Notes: generated from the sequence alone by a model not told the origin. DNA of 64,000 nucleotides from Pseudohalocynthiibacter aestuariivivens (GCF_018457175.1 NZ_JAGFNU010000004.1:186001-250000); one strand, 5' to 3'; shown: positions 42,011 through 51,200, counted from the first letter of the stretch. Numbers and translations are program-made.

Positions 42011-43783
42011 TCAGGGTTGAATAAAGATTGAACTATCTAGCAAGCGCAGAACCTGTATTTCAGCAGGCCCCGTCGCAAATCTACCCGCGAGAATCGCGTC
42101 AACCGTATCCGCGCCTCGATAATTACTGCTCGAATCACTGAGATCAGAGAGATATTGTTTAAATTCATAGCCACCGTTCTCGGTCGGCACGAAAGCGACC
42201 AACCGGGCGCTCTGGCTGCCTGTCATATATGCGACGATCACTTCCGGATCGGTTGTCGCAGGCAACAGGTCAACAAACAAGGCAACACATCCCGAATGCC
42301 CCTCTGGCGTCGTTCGCCCGCAACCATCCATGATCGCGTTTAAGGTATTGCTGGGAAGACGTGCAAACATTTCTTCTTTTAGAACCGCGCTCTCGGGACG
42401 CACAGCAAGGATTTGGAGCAGCTCTCGTGTTGACAAATTAATCTCGGTTGTGGTTCTTGTATTCTCTAATTCGTATCGGTTGGATGCTTCCGTGACGCGC
42501 GTAATCTTAGCTTGCAATTGCTCTGATTGTGGGTGATCTGTCATTGCTTCAAGACGCCTTAGCCCTGCAGCACCGGCATGCCCCCATTCCCGGCCAATCG
42601 CCCACACATCAAGCGTTTCAACATCGGTACGACCCGCTTCAAAACGCGCGATCTGGTTGTTTGTTGAAATACGTTCCGGGTTTAATACAGGCGTCAGCCA
42701 TAAAGCAGCCAAGGCAATCAGAAGCAAAGCAATATAGGTATTTGCCCGTCTTATGTGGATCATCCAGTTATGACGCAATATCACGGAAACCGCATAAGCC
42801 ACTGCGTAGGTTTGCATAAGAACAACAACTGTTGCCAGTGCAAGCCGGTCCGGGGTCCAGCCATATTGATCAACCCGAAGCCAGACAGCATAGCCGGCAA
42901 GCGCAACTATAATCGGCGTCATCAGAGACAAGAGCCGCACCGAACCAAGCATAACAAAGCCTTCAACAGCATCAGCGTCTTCTTTTTCCAGTGCTGTTGA
43001 GACAAGGGTTACAGCAGCGACAGCTATCGCGAGTAAAGTTGCGGCAGCGGATAGGCCCGCGAACAATCCTGATAAGCCCTGCAATGGTAACGCCAGAACA
43101 AAGACGGCAACGACCACAACAAACGCGGGCAACAGCAATCGCAACAGCCGTAAAATCAAGAAGGGTGATACATAGTCTGAAAGTTCGTTCACGACGGCAA
43201 TTGCCAGACCTAATATGCCACCTGTCAGCGCAAATGGCACCCAGTCAATATCAAGCAAGTCCTCAATGGTCGTAAGGCCAACGATATTAAACAGAGCGTT
43301 GCACAGCATTACGACGGCCCAAAAAATGCCGACGAACAACCAGGCTGCGGCGTAACGGACAACAATGTTCCAGGCGTGATCGAACAATGCCGGATAGTAA
43401 CGCCAGCCCTCTTTTGCGCTTTGAGCGGTAATCAGAAAGGGCAGTGGAATGGTAATGAGCACACTGTATGCGATCAGGGGTAAACCCGTTTCCAGAAACT
43501 CTTCCATCTCGACAAATCGAAAACTTGCCCAAAACAATAGCAAGGCTGACGGAACAGCAACCACCACCGCTGAAAGAGCAGCGCGCCCAAGCTTGAGCGG
43601 GCCAAACAGGGCCATCAACGATCCAAAAAACCCAAACGTCGCCGCAGCAATCAGCAAAAACACATGCGAATTGCTGAAAAAGTCTTCGAGCACTTCGAAC
43701 AAAAACCAGAAACTGTACCCGGCGAACCCGCCGATCAGTGCTAAAAGCAACCGGTTCCGATTGGTGATTGTATCTGTGCTCAT
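42011..43783 (-). CDS. DUF4153 family membrane protein
   Basis: 590-residue inner-membrane protein. The first 360 residues hold about ten to twelve hydrophobic segments, with conserved-looking 'GWRYYPALFDHAWNIVVRYAAAWLF' region. The last 220 residues are soluble and probably periplasmic, with 'VWAIGREWGHAGAAGLRRLE' type sequence and two cysteines near 'DGCGRTTPEGHSGC'. The pattern matches DUF4153, whose function is unknown. It is upstream of the H-NOX-like gene by 63 bp in the same direction and may share a transcript. Confidence 0.88.
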   Translation of the reverse strand: MSTDTITNRNRLLLALIGGFAGYSFWFLFEVLEDFFSNSHVFLLIAAATFGFFGSLMALFGPLKLGRAALSAVVVAVPSALLLFWASFRFVEMEEFLETGLPLIAYSVLITIPLPFLITAQSAKEGWRYYPALFDHAWNIVVRYAAAWLFVGIFWAVVMLCNALFNIVGLTTIEDLLDIDWVPFALTGGILGLAIAVVNELSDYVSPFLILRLLRLLLPAFVVVVAVFVLALPLQGLSGLFAGLSAAATLLAIAVAAVTLVSTALEKEDADAVEGFVMLGSVRLLSLMTPIIVALAGYAVWLRVDQYGWTPDRLALATVVVLMQTYAVAYAVSVILRHNWMIHIRRANTYIALLLIALAALWLTPVLNPERISTNNQIARFEAGRTDVETLDVWAIGREWGHAGAAGLRRLEAMTDHPQSEQLQAKITRVTEASNRYELENTRTTTEINLSTRELLQILAVRPESAVLKEEMFARLPSNTLNAIMDGCGRTTPEGHSGCVALFVDLLPATTDPEVIVAYMTGSQSARLVAFVPTENGGYEFKQYLSDLSDSSSNYRGADTVDAILAGRFATGPAEIQVLRLLDSSIFIQP

Positions 43784-43866
43784 CGCCTTCTCCCCCTTAT
43801 TGGATCGCGGGTTTGAGCACAGATTAGCGAGGTGATAGGAATCTGACCAGCCAAACAGGTCAGTTT

Positions 43867-45417
43867 TTAGAAATCAGTTGGCGCGCCACCTTCTGCTTTT
43901 CTGCGCGTTACAAATTCTGCGAGTTCTTCTCTGATCGACACATCCATCGCCGGAGTTTCGAATTCATTGATGATGTTCTTGAACATTTTATTGGCGCGTT
44001 CCGCTGTCCAGTAACCTCCAGCCAGATCCCAGCCCTCATAGTTTCGCCAGTCAGAAAGGAAAGGCTGATAAAACGCGTGCTCATAACGATCCTGCGTATG
44101 CTGAATGCCAAAGAAGTGCCCGTCATTTCCGACGTCCTTGATCGCATCAAGCGCAATATCATCAGGTGTTGTAGCCGTAATCATCGGTTCAAAATAACGC
44201 TGGATTTGCTGTAAGACCTCGCAATCCATGATGAATTTTTCCGGGCTTGCAATTAGCCCACCCTCAAGCCAGCCAGCCGCGTGATAAACCATGTGCGATT
44301 GCGACTGCACCGCCGCCCAAAGCGAATTTGAGGTTTCCCACATTGCCTGACCATCCGGCACATTCGCAGCGCACACGCCGGACGACCGCATCGGCAAACC
44401 GTAAAACCGCGCCATCTGGCCAGTCATCTGGGTTGCCCGCATATATTCCGGTGTTCCAAACGCCGGCGCACCTGTTTTCATGTCAACGTTTGAGGTAAAG
44501 GTACCTATCCCACAGGGCGCGCCTGGGCGAATATATTGCGCCAGAACGATCGCGATTAACCCTTCAGCCAACGACTGCGCAACAGCACCAGCCATTGTGA
44601 CAGGCGCCATCGCCCCGGCCAACGTGAAGGGTGTTACCACCGTAACCTGCCCGCGCCGCACGCAGCGCATGTATCCGTCAAGCATAAGATGATCGTGCTT
44701 CAGTGGCGAAGTTGAGTTGATGTTTGTGTACATCCTTGGTGTCGCTTCGAATTCTTCGTGACTGAGGCCGCCTGCGATACGCACCATCTCCATCACATCT
44801 TCGACACGCTCTTTGCCCAGGCTATAGGCATGCGGCACCTTGTCCGTCAGGGTCAGCTTGTCGAAAAGCACATCCAGATGCCTGACAGACGCATGCACAT
44901 CGACGGGTTCTACCGGATAACCGCCCGCGACGTGAATACAGTTGAAATACTGCGTCAGTTTCAGCAGATTTGCACAATGTTCGCGCGTTCCCGGGACTTT
45001 TCCGGTCTCCATATCCCAATAGTTTGGCGGACTAGAGACATTCACAAACACCATATGTTTGCCGCCAATGGCAATCTTGCGATCCGGGTTGCGCGGTGTG
45101 ATCGTAAACTCTGACGGGGCCTTGGCGACCAGTTCCATCACCGTATCCCGGTCGATGCGAACGTTGGTTCCGTCAATCCGGCACCCCATTTCCTTGAATA
45201 TCGCGAGCGCATCATCGAACAGGATTTCAATGCCGATATCTTCAAGAATACGCATGGCACCGCCATGAATGGCCTGAACGCCTTCTTCAGTCAGCGGTTC
45301 TGTCGGGCGATCAGTGTTCACTGGAATGCGCCAGGGCATTTGATCTATCGTGCTACCTGAACCGCGGGTATTTCCCGCTCTGCCGCCAGACCGTTGCCTA
45401 CGTGTGGTTTTCGCCAT
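43867..45417 (-). CDS. Trimethylamine methyltransferase (MttB) family protein, non-pyrrolysine
   Basis: 516-residue barrel protein of the MttB superfamily. These enzymes move a methyl group from a quaternary or tertiary amine to a corrinoid protein. The N-terminus is basic and Gly/Arg-rich (about residues 1-22); the core runs from 'LTEEGVQAIHGGAMRILEDIGIEI' to 'YEHAFYQPFLSDWRNYEGW', given in part. There is no in-frame TAG, so the pyrrolysine of archaeal MttB is missing. Bacterial members of this kind include glycine betaine and carnitine demethylases, so a quaternary amine substrate is plausible. No corrinoid protein or activating gene is adjacent. Confidence 0.88.
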   Translation of the reverse strand: MAKTTRRQRSGGRAGNTRGSGSTIDQMPWRIPVNTDRPTEPLTEEGVQAIHGGAMRILEDIGIEILFDDALAIFKEMGCRIDGTNVRIDRDTVMELVAKAPSEFTITPRNPDRKIAIGGKHMVFVNVSSPPNYWDMETGKVPGTREHCANLLKLTQYFNCIHVAGGYPVEPVDVHASVRHLDVLFDKLTLTDKVPHAYSLGKERVEDVMEMVRIAGGLSHEEFEATPRMYTNINSTSPLKHDHLMLDGYMRCVRRGQVTVVTPFTLAGAMAPVTMAGAVAQSLAEGLIAIVLAQYIRPGAPCGIGTFTSNVDMKTGAPAFGTPEYMRATQMTGQMARFYGLPMRSSGVCAANVPDGQAMWETSNSLWAAVQSQSHMVYHAAGWLEGGLIASPEKFIMDCEVLQQIQRYFEPMITATTPDDIALDAIKDVGNDGHFFGIQHTQDRYEHAFYQPFLSDWRNYEGWDLAGGYWTAERANKMFKNIINEFETPAMDVSIREELAEFVTRRKAEGGAPTDF

Positions 45418-45538
45418 CGTTCATCTCCATTGCTTCATTCTAGCAAGCCGCAACAGAACGGCTATTTACCGGATGAAACCGACATTAAATGTCGTAAAAA
45501 ATGCGTCGAGAAAATTTGAAGATAAAAAACCGGGCGCT

Positions 45539-46228
45539 TTAGCGATCCAGCCAAACTGGCAAACGACCTATATCCGCCAAAACAACATCTGCATGTGGTG
45601 CAAGTTCTGGCTCCTTTGCGATTCCTGTCAAAACCGCCACAGTTGCCATCCCGGCCGCACGTCCTGCCACCAGATCGTGCGCACTATCCCCTACCATGAC
45701 CACGTCTTTGGCCCGAAGACCCATAGAATTGGAAAACTCCAGCAACATTCCCGGTTCCGGTTTGGAACCAAACCCAGAATCAAACCCGGCTATAAAGTCA
45801 AAATGTTCTGTGACCCCAGCCTTTTTCAGATTCGCGCGTGCCGGCGCTTCGGCATCATTTGTAGCGATTCCCAATTTCATCCCGCGTTCGCGAAGCCCTG
45901 TTAACAAAGGGTCCAACGGTGCAGCTTCGACAACGGGAACTTCTTCCGCAATCGCGTTGATTATCACAAGAAGCTGGTCCGCTGTCTGGTTAGGAACCGA
46001 CGGGGCGAGAGCTTCTGCAATCATGTCTGGTGTGCACGCTATTAAGATGCTTTCAGGGTGAAATTCTTTGGTGTGATAGTCAAATCCAACTGACTTCGCC
46101 ATCTCGATGGCCCTTATAAGGTCTCCATTGGCAAGGTCGTCAAACAAGCGTTTAGCCCATAGGCTCCACGTGTGTTCAAAATGAAAGAGTGTACCATCTT
46201 TATCGAAAAGAACCCCAGTATATTGCAT
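45539..46228 (-). CDS. HAD family hydrolase (phosphoglycolate phosphatase-like)
   Basis: 229-residue phosphatase with the HAD motifs in order: motif I 'VLFDKDGTLF' (nucleophile Asp9, acid Asp11), motif II 'GIATNDAEAPA', the motif III lysine in 'GFGSKPEPGM' and motif IV 'VVMVGDSAHDLVAG'. A helical cap domain lies at about residues 18-85. GGAGT precedes ATG 46228. It resembles phosphoglycolate phosphatases of the Gph type, but the substrate cannot be decided from sequence. It is divergent from the MarR gene. Confidence 0.9.
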   Translation of the reverse strand: MQYTGVLFDKDGTLFHFEHTWSLWAKRLFDDLANGDLIRAIEMAKSVGFDYHTKEFHPESILIACTPDMIAEALAPSVPNQTADQLLVIINAIAEEVPVVEAAPLDPLLTGLRERGMKLGIATNDAEAPARANLKKAGVTEHFDFIAGFDSGFGSKPEPGMLLEFSNSMGLRAKDVVMVGDSAHDLVAGRAAGMATVAVLTGIAKEPELAPHADVVLADIGRLPVWLDR

Positions 46229-46347
46229 CCAACTGACTCCGGATGTTGCGCGTTTCCAAGATGCTTCTAGGCTGTTTTGCAACCTTCCGCCAGAACGGTT
46301 TTTAAAGCGTCTTGACCAGCCTACCCTAAAAATTGACAGTGTTAATC

Positions 46348-46803
46348 ATGACAGACCAAACCCCTTACCGGCTTCATCAATCGCTCGGGTATCAATTGTC
46401 CCTGACATCACGCATTCAGGAACGCCGTTTTGAAGAAAAGCTTAAAACGCTGGGACTGACGCGAATTACCTGGTGCATTTTGCTTGCTGTGCAAAACGAA
46501 AACCTGTTCCAACCGTCTGATATTGCATCATTTGTCGGAATTGATCGCACCGCTACTTCGCGCGCTTTACGTCAAATGGAGCAAAACAAAACGCTTTTTC
46601 GCGCAACCGGTAAGGGTGACAAGCGGACAACCTCTGTCGCGCTTACAGATAAAGGCAAAAATCTGGTTACGCTCGGTACAAATTTTGCCCGTGAAAACGC
46701 CGCCAAACTTGAAAGCAAACTTTCAAAAGCCGAGGCAGAAAATTTACGTCTTCTGTTGATCAGACTGCGAACAGGTGAAGATGCCGCTCTGAAAAACCTT
46801 TAG
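46348..46803 (+). CDS. MarR family transcriptional regulator
   Basis: 151-residue winged-helix regulator. The DNA-binding part is 'FQPSDIASFVGIDRTATSRALRQMEQNKTLFR' (about residues 52-83), followed by the wing with 'GDKRTTSVALTDKGKNL', a classical MarR signature. The ATG at 46348 (MTDQTPY) is chosen as the family length is about 150 residues. Divergent from the HAD phosphatase gene and convergent with DUF3572. Ligand and targets are unknown. Confidence 0.9.
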   Translation: MTDQTPYRLHQSLGYQLSLTSRIQERRFEEKLKTLGLTRITWCILLAVQNENLFQPSDIASFVGIDRTATSRALRQMEQNKTLFRATGKGDKRTTSVALTDKGKNLVTLGTNFARENAAKLESKLSKAEAENLRLLLIRLRTGEDAALKNL

Positions 46804-46813
46804 CATTCCCTTC

Positions 46814-47092
46814 TCAGGTCCAATGCATATGGCTTCCGCCCGGTAACGCCATGCGTGCCTGCGCGGGAATATCATAGCGTATTCCAGCAGAATCACAGAA
46901 CGAAACAACCCAAGCGTCGTCCATCATCAGAAAATCCAGCACAGACCCTAAAAATTCAGGTTCTGCTGCGTAATTTTTCAAATCTTCTTCCGAAGCCCCG
47001 CTAGAGCCCAGAAAAACCGGCAACAAGTCATCATTGGCTACCAGCCAACCAAGACATTGCAGTGAAATTATTTCAGCCTGTTCGCTGGTCAT
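46814..47092 (-). CDS. DUF3572 family protein
   Basis: 92-residue soluble helical protein with the DUF3572 marks 'LQCLGWLVANDDLLPVFLGSSG', 'FLGSVLDFLMMDDAWVVSFCD', each in part, and the C-terminal 'PALPGG'-like 'RMALPGGSHMHW'. The ATG at 47092 (MTSEQAEI) matches the family start. In roseobacters this gene sits divergently beside pleD, as here. Function is unknown. Confidence 0.88.
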   Translation of the reverse strand: MTSEQAEIISLQCLGWLVANDDLLPVFLGSSGASEEDLKNYAAEPEFLGSVLDFLMMDDAWVVSFCDSAGIRYDIPAQARMALPGGSHMHWT

Positions 47093-47187
47093 CGCACCTA
47101 AATTAACCTCCGAGCAATACATTCTTAACTTTTCTAGCCCACAAGAACTCAGGAACGAGCAACTAACCTTAACTTTGCGGGGAAACA

Positions 47188-48573
47188 ATGCCAGGTCGCA
47201 TCCTTATCGTCGATGATGTCGCGACCAACCGCATCGTTTTGAAAGTTACGCTCGCTTCAGCGTGCTACGATGTACTGCAGGCAGGGTGTGGTGCAGAAGC
47301 TTTGTCGCTCGCCCAAACAGAACACCCCGACCTAATTCTTCTTGACGTTTTAATGCCGGACATAAGCGGCATTTCTGTCTGCAAGCAACTTAAAGCCGAT
47401 CCTCTGACCGCTAATATTCCGATTATTATGGTGACGTCTTTGAAAGATTCAAAAGCCAGAATCAGAGCGTTGGAAGCGGGTGCTGACGACTTTCTTTCAA
47501 AACCAATCGACGAGATGACACTTTTGGCGCGGGTACGCAGCCTGCTTCGTGCACGCGATACCGAAGAAGAGCTGCAATCGCGCGAAGCGACTTGCCGCGA
47601 ATTTGGTTTTGCTGAAAAAGGTCAGGATTTCACCTCACCAGCTAAAATTGCCCTTGTTGCTTCAAACGAAGCGATTGCAGTGGATTGGAAGTCTGAATTA
47701 TCACCATTTCTGGATGACGATATTGAAGTGGTGTCCAAGGAAGATGCCCTCGCATTGAAAGGAACTCAGACACCTCCCGACATATTTGTGATTTCGGGGG
47801 ACCTAAAGCGCCCTGACGAAGGGTTGCGTTTGCTGTCTGAATTGCGAAGCCGCGCCCTGACCCGGCACGCTGCAATCATAATGGTTCTGCGTGCTAAAGC
47901 ACGGCAACAAGCTGTGATTGCGCTTGACCTTGGCGCAAATGATTTGATGTCCGGTACGTTTGAACCCCTGGAGCTTGCTTTGCGCATCAGGACTCAGGCG
48001 CGGCGCAAACGGAAAGCTGACCGCCTTCGAAGCACTGTGCGTGACGGGCTGCGCATGGCTGTTGTTGACCCGCTTACAGGGCTTTACAATCGGCGTTACG
48101 CGTTCTCGCACCTTGAACGCATTGCGGAGCGTGCGCAAACTTCTGGAAAACCTTACGCAGTCATGATGCTCGATATTGATCGCTTCAAGGGCGTGAATGA
48201 CAATTTTGGACACGCCACTGGTGACGCAGTTCTGATCGCTGTTGCCCAGCGCCTGCGTGACAACCTGCGGCATGTTGATTTGCTCGCCAGAATCGGGGGC
48301 GAAGAGTTTCTGATCGCTATGCCCGACACCAATCTGGCCGATGCAAGATTTGCGGCAGAACGTCTACGGCGGGTAGTGCGCGACGCGAGTGTTGATATCC
48401 CGATGAGTCAAAACAAGGTTTCCGTCACGCTTAGTATCGGTGTCGCATTAAGCAGTGCTTTGTCAACGGAACAAGAAACTGCAGAGCAGCTCATTAAACG
48501 CGCAGACCGGGCTTTGTTTGCGTCAAAGTCTGAAGGGCGTAATCAGGTTACTTTGAGCCGCTCAGCCGCCTGA
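47188..48573 (+). CDS. pleD: PleD-type response regulator diguanylate cyclase
   Basis: 461-residue protein with receiver, second receiver and GGDEF domains. Receiver 1 (about 3-120) has the phosphoacceptor Asp53 in 'LILLDVLMPDISG' and Lys in 'FLSKPID'. Receiver 2 (about 150-270) lacks the acidic pocket ('IFVISGDLKRP'), as in Caulobacter PleD. The GGDEF domain carries the variant 'RIGGEEFLIAM' near residue 370, with the inhibitory RxxD site as RHVD just upstream. It makes cyclic-di-GMP after phosphorylation and dimerisation. Its 3' end overlaps the convergent Spy-like gene by 12 bp. Confidence 0.95.
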   Translation: MPGRILIVDDVATNRIVLKVTLASACYDVLQAGCGAEALSLAQTEHPDLILLDVLMPDISGISVCKQLKADPLTANIPIIMVTSLKDSKARIRALEAGADDFLSKPIDEMTLLARVRSLLRARDTEEELQSREATCREFGFAEKGQDFTSPAKIALVASNEAIAVDWKSELSPFLDDDIEVVSKEDALALKGTQTPPDIFVISGDLKRPDEGLRLLSELRSRALTRHAAIIMVLRAKARQQAVIALDLGANDLMSGTFEPLELALRIRTQARRKRKADRLRSTVRDGLRMAVVDPLTGLYNRRYAFSHLERIAERAQTSGKPYAVMMLDIDRFKGVNDNFGHATGDAVLIAVAQRLRDNLRHVDLLARIGGEEFLIAMPDTNLADARFAAERLRRVVRDASVDIPMSQNKVSVTLSIGVALSSALSTEQETAEQLIKRADRALFASKSEGRNQVTLSRSAA

Positions 48574-49068
48574 ATGATACCGACGAAACCGGGGCCGCCG
48601 ACTAAATTCTTCTTCCAATCGGTCCGCGTAAGTTGCCCGTTCACGTTCTGACATAGCCGATATCTGATCAAACAATATTTGCTGCCCGGCTTTGTGTCGC
48701 TCGGCCAATTGCTGCTTTTGTGCATCGAGCACGGTCTGCAGTGCCGCCTGATCAAACGGCTCCGTCCGCAGTGCTTGCAAGATTGACTCTGCACGAGATG
48801 GTAGGTCTGCACGCGCCTCTCGTACGGTTGTCATTTCACGGGCAAAAGACCTGCGCAACGCTGCTCTGTCACTACGGCTTAGTGCCTGAATCATTGGTTG
48901 AACATCCAGATCCAATCCCCTGTGTCGATGGTGCCCACCGGGCCCGAATTTCAAAACCGTTCCGGCAATGATACCAATAACCAAAAGGTTCAATGACAGC
49001 GATACCGCCAGAAGGACTTTTGGCCAAATCTTGCTGCGTGGTTTTTCCATTTGTTGTTCCATTGTCAT
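48562..49068 (-). CDS. Periplasmic heavy-metal sensor / Spy-CpxP-like protein
   Basis: 168-residue protein with an N-terminal membrane anchor (about residues 15-37) and a periplasmic helical domain. A His-rich patch follows the anchor ('GGHHRHRG'). The helical part ('LSRSDRAALRRSF', 'LDAQKQQLAERHKAGQQILFDQI', in part) resembles the LTxxQ/CpxP-Spy type 'periplasmic heavy-metal sensor' family. It ends the EF-hand / sigma / anti-sigma set, with a 3-bp gap after the anti-sigma gene. Metal binding at the His patch is inferred. An internal ATG at 49062 is possible. Confidence 0.85.
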   Translation of the reverse strand: MTMEQQMEKPRSKIWPKVLLAVSLSLNLLVIGIIAGTVLKFGPGGHHRHRGLDLDVQPMIQALSRSDRAALRRSFAREMTTVREARADLPSRAESILQALRTEPFDQAALQTVLDAQKQQLAERHKAGQQILFDQISAMSERERATYADRLEEEFSRRPRFRRYHSGG

Positions 49069-49071
49069 CGG

Positions 49072-49443
49072 TCAGCCTTCTGCCACAAAATCATCAAACC
49101 CCGGCAATAGCTCGGAGAGGTAAGCGTCTGTCTCACCGGTAAGAATACTGCTACTTATATCTTCCAGTGTTGCGGGTGGGCTTAGCCCAATCCAGATTCC
49201 AGCAACAGTTGCCGTCGCCATACCAGCGATAGCGGGCCATCCGCCTATTGCACGAAAGACCACCGCCAATCTGGATTCGCGCGCTTCTGAAGGTTTAGAA
49301 CTGGTGACTCTGCAGACAGCCTGTTCAGTATCCGCATCCGCAAGAACGCGAACAATAAGATCAGATGACGGAACGTGTTTCTCGGTGCGAGCCAGATCAA
49401 ACAAGCCCTCCAAAGCGCCACTATCAAACTTTTCTTCAGTCAT
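49072..49443 (-). CDS. Probable membrane anti-sigma factor
   Basis: 123-residue protein with a cytoplasmic N-terminus of about 70 residues, one membrane segment ('AIAGMATATVAGIWIGLS', about residues 72-90) and a short periplasmic tail ending acidic. Its ATG overlaps the sigma gene stop by eight bases. Position and topology fit an anti-sigma factor holding the ECF sigma at the membrane. No zinc-binding HxxxCxxC motif is seen, so it is not a ZAS-type anti-sigma. Confidence 0.75.
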   Translation of the reverse strand: MTEEKFDSGALEGLFDLARTEKHVPSSDLIVRVLADADTEQAVCRVTSSKPSEARESRLAVVFRAIGGWPAIAGMATATVAGIWIGLSPPATLEDISSSILTGETDAYLSELLPGFDDFVAEG

Positions 49444-50020
49444 CCGTATACCCCAATTCTGCACGTTTTCCGGCCAGCAAGACCTCGAGCGAGCGTTTTC
49501 CTCGTGCGGTCAGGCTTTCAACCGCTTCAACGCTGATTTCCAGCACCTGCGCTATTTCAGGGTTCTTAAACCCCTCTATATGGCGCAGGACAACCGCCTG
49601 ACGTTGCCTGTCGGGCAAGGCGGCCAGAGCATCCTTCAATGCCGCGAGGCGTTCTTGTTCCTGAAGGCCCGCCACCGCCCCCGGTGTTTCGTCTTCTGGT
49701 TCAGAAATCTGATCAAGTCCGATCCCCTTGCGTTTGCGCTGCCTGTCTGTGCACAGGTTTAAAACAACGCGGTAAAGCCATGTGCTGACTTTTGCTTCAC
49801 CCTGTCGCCAATCGCCTGCAATTTTCCAAAGACGCAGCATTGCTTCTTGTGCAACATCTTCGGCTTCGGTCGCATCGTTCAGCATACGCGTGGCGAAACC
49901 CAGAACCCTTGGCAACAACCGTTGTGTTAAGGCGCGTGCAGCATCCGTATCGCCATTGCCATAGAGAACCAGCAACGCGTCATCGGAAACATCAGCTAAG
50001 GCATCAAACGCCATTTTCAT
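49436..50020 (-). CDS. ECF-type RNA polymerase sigma factor
   Basis: 194-residue sigma factor with region 2 ('FATRMLNDATEAEDVAQEAMLRLWKIAGDW', 'STWLYRVVLNLCTDRQRK') and region 4 ('LPDRQRQAVVLRHIEGFKNPEIAQVLEISVEAVESLTARGKRSL', in part). It lacks region 3. It lies between the EF-hand gene (81 bp upstream) and the overlapping anti-sigma gene. The first ATG at 50020 and another at 50014 are both possible. The neighbours point to a metal or envelope stress signal. Confidence 0.9.
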   Translation of the reverse strand: MKMAFDALADVSDDALLVLYGNGDTDAARALTQRLLPRVLGFATRMLNDATEAEDVAQEAMLRLWKIAGDWRQGEAKVSTWLYRVVLNLCTDRQRKRKGIGLDQISEPEDETPGAVAGLQEQERLAALKDALAALPDRQRQAVVLRHIEGFKNPEIAQVLEISVEAVESLTARGKRSLEVLLAGKRAELGYTDD

Positions 50021-50101
50021 TGCCTTTTATGCCTAGCCCAAACAGTCTCTTCAGGCAATCACGGGGCCTGCCAACTGCAGACTCCGTGACCAAGTTACAC
50101 T

Positions 50102-50581
50102 TTACTCAGATGCACTGCCTTCGCCGTGCCGATGTCGGCGACCAGCGTGCCGGGCCTTACCTTCCTCGAATTCTTCTTCTGAAATGGCGCCGTCACCATC
50201 ACTGTCCATACGCTCAAACATGTGGGCGCGCCGGTCTTCGTGCCCGTTCATTTCGTCTTTTCCGATCTGACCATCGCCGTTTTCATCGTGGCGCTCAATC
50301 ATGCGTGCGACACGGCGCGCAACACGCTCCTGAGCCTGGGCTGTCATCTCTTCTGCGGACAAAAAGCCATCGCTGTTTGTGTCTGCAGAGTCAAAACGAG
50401 CCTCACGGTGCGCAACCATTTCTTCCATGGTCACCAAACCATCGCCGTCTGCGTCAAGTTCTGAAAAATCATGCTCTGGACCATAACGGCCATGGCCTTC
50501 GCGGGCTTCAACAGCACCAGTGACTCCAATCGCTCCAACCATGAGCGCGACCAATGCTGCGATACGATAGTTATCTTTCAT
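50102..50581 (-). CDS. Exported EF-hand calcium-binding protein, four loops
   Basis: 159-residue periplasmic protein with a signal peptide cut near 'AVEA'. Four canonical EF-hand loops are visible: DADGDGLVTMEE, DTNSDGFLSAEE, DENGDGQIGKDE and DSDGDGAISEEE. Each has Asp at positions 1, 3 and 5, or Asn at 3 or 5, and Glu at 12, so four calcium ions could bind. The C-terminus is His/Arg-rich ('RHAGRRHRHGEG'). GGAGAA precedes ATG 50581. It heads the sigma / anti-sigma / Spy-like set, suggesting that calcium or metal status feeds into that sigma factor. Confidence 0.93.
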   Translation of the reverse strand: MKDNYRIAALVALMVGAIGVTGAVEAREGHGRYGPEHDFSELDADGDGLVTMEEMVAHREARFDSADTNSDGFLSAEEMTAQAQERVARRVARMIERHDENGDGQIGKDEMNGHEDRRAHMFERMDSDGDGAISEEEFEEGKARHAGRRHRHGEGSASE

Positions 50582-50782
50582 GCCAGTATTCTCCGAATTG
50601 TAAGTTTCTTTCGATGCGAGTTTTTCTTCGCAATCAGAATATCAAACGGCTGAGCGCGCTTTTTCCGTCGAAAAAAATTTAATGCTTTTGCGACATCCCG
50701 ACGCGGAACGTGTTCTAGAGCTTACTAATTTGAAGTTTAGGACTAAATGGTAAGGCTAACACGACAGTACCGAGAGACTCAG

Positions 50783-51175
50783 ATGCCCGATTCCCAAGCT
50801 ACTTTCAATCGTCCGGTTCGCCCCGCGATGTTGCGCGGCTGGCGCCGCCGCTGCCCTAAATGTGGCTCAGGCCCATTACTTAGCGGCTATCTCAAGGTGC
50901 GAGCAACCTGTCCGGTATGCGATGAAGAATTACATCATCACCGCGCGGATGACGGACCGGCATACCTTACTATTTTGATCGTGGGTCACATCCTGGCCCC
51001 CCTTATCCTCATAATCTATACACAATACCGACCCGAACCTATGGTCTTAGCCAGCAGTTTCTCAGTAGGGTGTGTCGCGCTGTCGCTTTATCTTTTACCC
51101 CGCTTAAAAGGTGCAATCGTTGGGTTGCAGTGGGCAAAGCGGATGCACGGCTTCGGGAAAACGGTAAACGTCTAG
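50783..51175 (+). CDS. DUF983 family zinc-ribbon membrane protein
   Basis: 130-residue protein. The N-terminal zinc ribbon has 'RRCPKCGSGPLLSGYLKV' and 'CPVCDEELHHHRADDGPAY', and is followed by two membrane segments (about residues 60-80 and 85-105). This is the DUF983 pattern; members often sit near cytochrome oxidase or nucleotide genes, but the function is not established. The ATG at 50783 (MPDSQATF) is the family-like start. It is followed after 25 bp by the Nudix gene and probably cotranscribed. Confidence 0.9.
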   Translation: MPDSQATFNRPVRPAMLRGWRRRCPKCGSGPLLSGYLKVRATCPVCDEELHHHRADDGPAYLTILIVGHILAPLILIIYTQYRPEPMVLASSFSVGCVALSLYLLPRLKGAIVGLQWAKRMHGFGKTVNV

Positions 51176-51200
51176 TCAGATCTGAATATCGGAGGAATGA

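Noticed and set aside
43867-45417. Pyrrolysine-containing MttB
   Set aside because: The reading frame has no internal TAG, so the protein does not depend on pyrrolysine.
49792-50523. Open frame of 243 codons on the plus strand
   Set aside because: It is antisense to the ECF sigma and EF-hand genes, whose domains are unambiguous, and its protein is of low complexity with no recognisable domain.
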